Shown piece after piece: positions 59,737-64,000 of a stretch of 64,000 nucleotides of DNA; position 1 is the first letter of the stretch, and the number at the start of each line of letters is the position of its first letter. The notes below the pieces were generated by a model, which was not told the DNA's origin, did not search any database, and saw only the letters and a program-made list of their open reading frames with translations. This DNA comes from Streptomyces sp. WMMB303 (lineage in GTDB: Bacteria > Actinomycetota > Actinomycetes > Streptomycetales > Streptomycetaceae). The stretch covers positions 5,487,001 through 5,551,000 of the forward strand of contig NZ_JARKIN010000001.1 in NCBI RefSeq assembly GCF_029351045.1, in the 5' to 3' direction. The translations under genes were made by a program, and so were the position numbers.

Positions 59737-60399
59737 CTAGGCAGGCGCCGGGACCCCCGTCAGGGCGGTGACCACCGGATCCAGCGCGCCGCTGATCTCC
59801 TCGCCGACGCTGCGGAAATACGGGATGGGAGCCCCGTAGGGGTCGTAGATCTCGTCCGCCTCCGGGCTGGGCGCCAGCAGCCAGCCGCGCAGCGCGGCCG
59901 CCGCCTGCACCAGCGCACGGGCGCGCTCCACCACGTCCTCGGGGCTGCCCGCGACCGGCAGCGTCGCGGGGTCTATCGCCCGCACCAGCCGGGTGAACTC
60001 CTTGAGCGTGAAGGTGCGCAGGCCCGCGGAGTGGCCCATGGAGATCACCTGCGCACGGTGGTCGCGGGTGGCCGTCAGTACCAGGTCGGCCCGGATCACA
60101 TGCTCGTCCAGCAGCTCGCGCCCGGTGAACCCCTCGGCGTCCGCGCCGTGTTCGAGCAGCACGGCGACCGCGTTCTCCTCCATGGGCGCGCCCTCGTGCC
60201 CCCACGTCCCCGCACTCTCGACCACGAGACCGCCGGTACGGCGCTCCCCGAGCCGGTCGGCCAGGGCATGCCGGGTGAGCCGCTCGGTGATCGGCGAGCG
60301 GCACACGTTGCCTGTGGAGACGTGGAGGATACGGAACGCGCCGTCGGCGCCGCTTATGCCGCCGGCCGCGGCCGGCCCACGCCCGGGTGGGGCGGTCAC
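59737..60399 (-). CDS. Low molecular weight phosphatase-like protein lacking the nucleophilic cysteine
   Basis: 220 residues from a GTG that overlaps the upstream tsaC/sua5 stop (TAGTG). The P-loop reads VSTGNVCRSPITERL where active LMW tyrosine phosphatases have CxGNxCRSP: Ser28 replaces the nucleophilic Cys, although Arg34 and the later DPYG general-acid motif are intact. About 25 extra N-terminal Ala/Gly/Pro residues precede the fold. It may be a pseudophosphatase that binds phosphoproteins, or act differently. Family membership is firm, activity is doubtful. It sits in a likely operon with sua5, prmC and the transferase. Confidence 0.85.
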   Translation of the reverse strand: MTAPPGRGPAAAGGISGADGAFRILHVSTGNVCRSPITERLTRHALADRLGERRTGGLVVESAGTWGHEGAPMEENAVAVLLEHGADAEGFTGRELLDEHVIRADLVLTATRDHRAQVISMGHSAGLRTFTLKEFTRLVRAIDPATLPVAGSPEDVVERARALVQAAAALRGWLLAPSPEADEIYDPYGAPIPYFRSVGEEISGALDPVVTALTGVPAPA

Positions 60400-61046
60400 T
60401 ACGGGGCCACCTCCAGGCCCGGTACGACCTTGCGCAGCTCGTCGGCGTCGATGGCGCCCGCACGCAGCAGCACCGGCACCGAGCCGGTGACATCCACGAT
60501 CGACGAGGGCACGTTGTCCTGGGTGGGGCCGCCGTCCAGATAGACCGCGACGGACTCGCCCAGCATCTCCTGGGCCTCGTCGCAGTCCTTCGGCGCCGGG
60601 TGCCCGGACAGGTTGGCCGAGGAGACGGCCATCGGGCCGAACTCGTTCAGCAGCTCGATGGCGACCGGGTGCAGCGGCATCCGCACCGCCACCGTGCCAT
60701 GGGTCTCCCCCAGGTCCCAGGTCAGCGACGGCTGGTGCCGGGCCACCAGGGTGAGCGCACCGGGCCAGAAGGCGTCGACCAGTTCCCAGGCGGCTTCGGA
60801 GAAGTCCGTGACCAGGCCGTGCAGCGTGTTCGGCGAGCCCACCAGGACCGGCGAGGGCATACCGCGGCCGCGCCCCTTGGCCTCCAGCAGATCGCCGACC
60901 GCGTCCGCGCTGAACGCGTCCGCACCGACGCCGTAGACGGTGTCGGTCGGCAGCACGACGAGTTCTCCGCGCCTGACGGCCGAGGCGGCCTCGCGGAGGC
61001 CGGTCGCCCGGTCGGTCGCGTCGGAGCAGTCGTATCGCCGTGCCAT
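60399..61046 (-). CDS. L-threonylcarbamoyladenylate synthase (TsaC/Sua5 family)
   Basis: 215 residues, YrdC-like fold: RRGELVVLPTDTVYGVGADAF, LEAKGRGRGMPSPVLVGS with the KxR ATP-binding pattern, and MAVSSANLSGHPAP. It makes threonylcarbamoyl-AMP for the t6A37 modification of ANN-decoding tRNAs. The C-terminus is the short TsaC form without the Sua5 domain. Its ATG overlaps the prmC stop (TAATG), and its own stop overlaps the phosphatase-like start, a tight translational chain. Confidence 0.94.
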   Translation of the reverse strand: MARRYDCSDATDRATGLREAASAVRRGELVVLPTDTVYGVGADAFSADAVGDLLEAKGRGRGMPSPVLVGSPNTLHGLVTDFSEAAWELVDAFWPGALTLVARHQPSLTWDLGETHGTVAVRMPLHPVAIELLNEFGPMAVSSANLSGHPAPKDCDEAQEMLGESVAVYLDGGPTQDNVPSSIVDVTGSVPVLLRAGAIDADELRKVVPGLEVAP

Positions 61047-61891
61047 TACGGCACCTCCCTGCGTGCAGTGGCAAAACGGGGCCGGTTGTTGAGGTCGGGG
61101 TGGTCCGCGGCGTCAGCCCAGCCGCGGTCCTCGGTGAAGATCCAGGGCACCTGCCCGCCCTGGGTGTCGGCGTGCTCGACGACCACGACGCCGCCGGGGC
61201 GCAGCAGCCGGTGGGCGGTGCGCTCCAGGCCGCGGATGACATCCAGGCCGTCCTCGCCGGAGAACAGCGCGACCTGGGGGTCGTGGTCGCGGGCCTCCGG
61301 CGCCACATACTCCCACTCGGTGAGCGGAATGTAGGGCGGGTTGGAGATGACCAGGTCGACCTGGCCGTCCAGCTCGCCCAGCGCGGTCCGCGCATCGCCC
61401 TGGTGCAGGGTCACCCGCGAGCCCTCGACGTTCTTGCGCGCCCACACCAGCGCCGACTCGTCCAGCTCCACGGCGTGCACCCGGGAGCGGGGCACCTCCT
61501 GCGCGAGCGCCAGCGCGATGGCGCCGGAGCCGGTGCACAGGTCCACGATCAGCGGCTCGGCCACGTCCATCGCCCGTACCGCGTCTATCGCCCAGCCGAC
61601 CACGGACTCGGTCTCGGGCCGGGGCACGAAGACGCCGGCTCCCACATACAGCTCCAGGTAGCGGAAGAAGGCCCGCCCCGTGATGTGCTGGAGCGGTTCG
61701 CGGGCCTCGCGGCGGGCGACCGCCTCCCAGTAGCGCGCGTCGAAGTCGGCGTCGGCGACGCGGTGCAGTTCACCCCGCCCCACGCCGTGTACGAAGGCGG
61801 CCAGTTCCTCCGCGTCGAAGCGCGGTGAGGGCACACCCGCGTCGGCCAGCCTCTGGGTGGCCTGGGCCACCTCGGCGAGCAGCACGTTCAC
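61046..61891 (-). CDS. prmC: Release factor glutamine methyltransferase
   Basis: 281 residues. SAM-dependent methylation of the GGQ glutamine of RF1 and RF2. An N-terminal helical domain recognises the factor; the catalytic domain has VDLCTGSGAIALALA for SAM and the hallmark LVISNPPYIPL. It directly follows prfA, its substrate gene, 19 nt downstream, and precedes the sua5 homologue by overlap. Confidence 0.95.
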   Translation of the reverse strand: MNVLLAEVAQATQRLADAGVPSPRFDAEELAAFVHGVGRGELHRVADADFDARYWEAVARREAREPLQHITGRAFFRYLELYVGAGVFVPRPETESVVGWAIDAVRAMDVAEPLIVDLCTGSGAIALALAQEVPRSRVHAVELDESALVWARKNVEGSRVTLHQGDARTALGELDGQVDLVISNPPYIPLTEWEYVAPEARDHDPQVALFSGEDGLDVIRGLERTAHRLLRPGGVVVVEHADTQGGQVPWIFTEDRGWADAADHPDLNNRPRFATARREVP

Positions 61892-61910
61892 TCCGTCCCC
61901 CTCCCGGGCG

Positions 61911-62981
61911 TCATTGAGCGGCGGCCAGCTTGGCCGCGGAGTCCGCGTCCACGCACGCCTGGATGACCGGGTCGAGCTCGCCGTCCAGCACCTGGTCCAA
62001 GTTGTACGCCTTGAACCCGACGCGGTGGTCGGAGATGCGGTTCTCCGGGAAGTTGTAGGTGCGCACCCGCTCGGACCTGTCGACCGTGCGGACCTGGCTG
62101 CGGCGGGCGTCCGAGGCCTCCTTCTCGGCCTCCTCCTGCGCCGCGGCCAGCAGCCGCGCGCGGAGGATGCGCAGGGCCTGCTCCTTGTTCTGGAGCTGGC
62201 TCTTCTCGTTCTGGCAGGAGACGACGATGCCGGTCGGCTCGTGGGTGATGCGCACGGCCGAGTCGGTGGTGTTCACCGACTGCCCGCCGGGCCCGGAGGA
62301 CCGGTAGACGTCGATGCGCAGGTCGTTCGGGTTGATCTCCACGTCCACGTCCTCCGCCTCCGGCAGCACCAGGACGCCGGCCGCCGAGGTGTGGATGCGG
62401 CCCTGGGACTCGGTGGCGGGCACCCGCTGCACGCGGTGCACCCCGCCCTCGTACTTCAGCCGCGCCCACACGCCCTGGCCCGGCTCGGCCGAGCCCTTGG
62501 TCTTGACCGCGACCTGGACGTCCTTGTAGCCGCCGAGGTCGGACTCGTTGGACTCGATCAGCTCGGTCTTCCAGCCGAGGCGCTCGGCGTAGCGCAGATA
62601 CATCCGCAGCAGGTCGCCGGCGAAGAGCGCGGACTCGTCGCCGCCCTCGCCCGCCTTGATCTCCAGGATGACGTCCTTGTCGTCGCTGGGGTCGCGCGGG
62701 ACCAGCAGCAGCCGCAGCCGCTCGGTGAGTTCCTCGCGGCGCCGCTCCAGCTCCTTGACCTCGTCGGCGAAGTCGGGGTCCTCCGTCGCCAGTTCCCGCG
62801 CGGTGCCGATGTCGTCCCCGGTCCGCTTCCACTCGCTGTAGGCGGTGACGATGGGGGTGAGTTCGGCGTAGCGCTTGTTGAGCCGGCGGGCACCCGCCTG
62901 GTCGGCGTGGATCGCCGGATCGGCGAGTCGCCGCTCCAGGTCGGCGTGCTCGCCGACGAGTTCCTCGACCGCCTCGAACAT
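61911..62981 (-). CDS. prfA: Peptide chain release factor 1
   Basis: 356 residues. Terminates translation at UAA and UAG. Contains the domain 2 codon-recognition region and the GGQ motif in SSGPGGQSVNTTDSAVR, then the conserved HTSAAGVLVLPEAEDVDVEI upstream part. The ATG at 62981 (MFEAVEELV) has AAGGG 9 nt upstream; an in-frame ATG 9 nt earlier is too close to that site. prmC follows at once, fitting their joint role. Confidence 0.95.
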   Translation of the reverse strand: MFEAVEELVGEHADLERRLADPAIHADQAGARRLNKRYAELTPIVTAYSEWKRTGDDIGTARELATEDPDFADEVKELERRREELTERLRLLLVPRDPSDDKDVILEIKAGEGGDESALFAGDLLRMYLRYAERLGWKTELIESNESDLGGYKDVQVAVKTKGSAEPGQGVWARLKYEGGVHRVQRVPATESQGRIHTSAAGVLVLPEAEDVDVEINPNDLRIDVYRSSGPGGQSVNTTDSAVRITHEPTGIVVSCQNEKSQLQNKEQALRILRARLLAAAQEEAEKEASDARRSQVRTVDRSERVRTYNFPENRISDHRVGFKAYNLDQVLDGELDPVIQACVDADSAAKLAAAQ

Positions 62982-63120
62982 CGTGGCCATCCCTTGCTGA
63001 TGAGTGGGGGCGCACCGCCGCGCAGCGGGCGGCGGACGGGCGCCTGGGGCGCTGAGCACCAAAAGAGCGCCGGGCCGCGCTGCCCGGCAGGGGCAGCCGC
63101 GGACCGGCGCTGCGGTGTCG

Positions 63121-63345
63121 CTACTTCTTGGCGCTGCCGGCGCTCTTGCCGAAGCGGGCCTCGAAGCGGGCCACGCGGCCACCGGTGTCGAGGATCTTCT
63201 GCTTGCCGGTGTAGAAGGGGTGGCAGGCCGAGCAGATGTCCGCGCGGATCACGCCTTCCGGCATGGTCGTGCGGGTGGTGAACGAGTTGCCGCAGGTGCA
63301 GCTCACCTGGGTCTCGCGGTACTCGGGGTGGATGTCGCGCTTCAA
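63121..63345 (-). CDS. rpmE: Ribosomal protein L31, zinc-binding type
   Basis: 74 residues, component of the 50S subunit. The cysteines in SCTCGNSF and CSACHPFYTGKQK make this the zinc-containing (C+) L31 form. A TTG at 63345 is chosen: it gives MKRDIHPEY as in homologues and lies 5 nt after AGGAG, whereas the GTG 6 nt upstream overlaps the ribosome site itself. Streptomyces usually hold a second, zinc-free L31 made under zinc limitation; it is not in this window. Confidence 0.93.
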   Translation of the reverse strand: MKRDIHPEYRETQVSCTCGNSFTTRTTMPEGVIRADICSACHPFYTGKQKILDTGGRVARFEARFGKSAGSAKK

Positions 63346-63591
63346 GGTCACTCCTAGGTTCGGGAGGGCACCGGGTCGGGAGACGGGTTGTTTCCCGTGA
63401 ACCGGGGCCGACGGTCCAGTTTGCCACTGGTGACCGCACCCCCCAAAACCGGGGGGACGCGCCCGGTATTCCCGACGCCGCCCCGCTGCCCGGCCCGGAG
63501 GCTCCGGCGCGCCCCCGCGGCCCCCGGCGCTTCTCCCGGATGGCCCGCCCGCCCGGCCGTACCGTCCCTCCGGTGGATACCGCGGCGCAGG

Positions 63592-64000
63592 TCAGCCGTC
63601 GGACTGCTGCCCGGTGCCTGCCTGCGGGGGCGCGGAGGTGCCGGCGCGCCCGTCGTCCACCACTCCACCGATGTCGGTCCTGTCGCTCGCCGAACCCTTG
63701 GTGGCGGACTTCGGCACCGGCTCGTCGTGCCGGAGCGCCGACCAGACCTTCTCCGTCTTCGAGCGGATCTGCACCACCCGGTTCGGGTCCTCGGGGTCGT
63801 AGGCGACCGGCAGCGTGGTCATCCGGATGTCGTCGGACTTGATGCCCTTGAGCGTCTTCGCCATGCCGGTCAGCTTGCCGACCGAGTCCAGCTCCGAGTC
63901 GGTGGTGACCGCGGAGGTCGCGGTGTCCGCCAGGTCGTAGAGCTTCTTGGGGCTGCTGAACAGGCCGACGCTGTTGACCTGGTCGATCAGAGCCTTGAGG
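63592..64000 (-). CDS. LCP (LytR-Cps2A-Psr) family protein, C-terminal part
   Basis: Only the last 136 codons are present; the gene enters from the right edge. The peptide LKALIDQVNSVGLFSSPKKL and the following LADTATSAVTTDSELDSVG belong to the C-terminal part of the LCP domain, whose members ligate wall polymers to peptidoglycan from polyprenyl-linked intermediates. A Gly/Ala/Ser-rich tail ends the protein. It probably sits in the same gene neighbourhood as the polyprenyl GlcNAc-1-phosphate transferase at 58254, with which it could cooperate. Confidence 0.88.
   Translation of the reverse strand, partial: LKALIDQVNSVGLFSSPKKLYDLADTATSAVTTDSELDSVGKLTGMAKTLKGIKSDDIRMTTLPVAYDPEDPNRVVQIRSKTEKVWSALRHDEPVPKSATKGSASDRTDIGGVVDDGRAGTSAPPQAGTGQQSDG

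Overview
The window reads as a piece of the conserved core chromosome of a Streptomyces or a close streptomycete relative; the species cannot be told from sequence alone. The support is the very high G+C with strong third-position bias, many GTG starts, several leaderless promoters, an adjacent Scy/FilP coiled-coil pair, NucS in place of MutS/MutL, an F1Fo ATP synthase operon headed by atpI, and a gene order that I recall as collinear with the pfkA-to-rpmE stretch of Streptomyces coelicolor. I saw no insertion sequence, prophage, CRISPR array, tRNA or rRNA gene, and no biosynthetic gene cluster.

Layout. 1-5.4 kb: start of pfkA (minus), then pta-ackA-pyk (acetyl-phosphate/acetate overflow and pyruvate kinase). 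5.4-9.8 kb: a three-gene envelope cassette (secreted DUF6230 protein, four-helix DUF6114 protein, secreted protein with a long disordered linker) behind a 0.7 kb promoter region, and a thioredoxin-TPR protein. 10-15.6 kb: an autoregulated TetR, isobutyryl-CoA mutase large subunit icmA, two DUF3817 proteins, MarR, MFS and an MTH1187-type thiamine-binding protein. 15.7-21.4 kb: three overlapping AIM24-family genes, MarR, an OmpR-type two-component pair and a divergent PepSY protein. 21.4-24.3 kb: meaB, thiolase and methylmalonyl-CoA epimerase. 24.7-29.6 kb: scy and filP, cytoskeletal proteins of polarised hyphal growth.

29.8-34.1 kb holds two paralogous ABC ATPase/permease pairs. 34-46 kb is mixed: an LLM flavin oxidoreductase, nucS, a membrane-anchored NTPase with an extracytoplasmic Pro/Ser tail, a STAS protein, 3-hydroxybutyryl-CoA dehydrogenase, a TetR divergent from a drug-type ABC exporter, a PduO cobalamin adenosyltransferase and a HAD protein. 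47.4-49.5 kb is a NarL-type two-component system. 49.5-58 kb is DUF2550 and the complete atpIBEFHAGDC operon, all on the minus strand, behind a Rex-like operator. 58-64 kb carries a polyprenyl-phosphate GlcNAc-1-P transferase, a phosphatase-like protein lacking the catalytic cysteine, TsaC/Sua5, prmC, prfA, rpmE and the 3' end of an LCP cell-wall ligase gene.

Functional threads. IcmA, MeaB, the epimerase, the thiolase, 3-hydroxybutyryl-CoA dehydrogenase and the cobalamin adenosyltransferase together serve acyl-CoA and B12-dependent carbon rearrangement feeding methylmalonyl-CoA, although they lie in separate transcription units. Near-palindromic operators sit in front of icmA, the thiolase, tetR and the DUF6230 cassette. 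The least explained items are the secreted DUF6230/DUF6114 cassette, the AIM24 triplet, the Cys-to-Ser phosphatase homologue, the transmembrane NTPase, and an orphan 12-bp hairpin between two divergent genes. Nothing in the window convincingly amounts to a wholly new system; those are the best leads.
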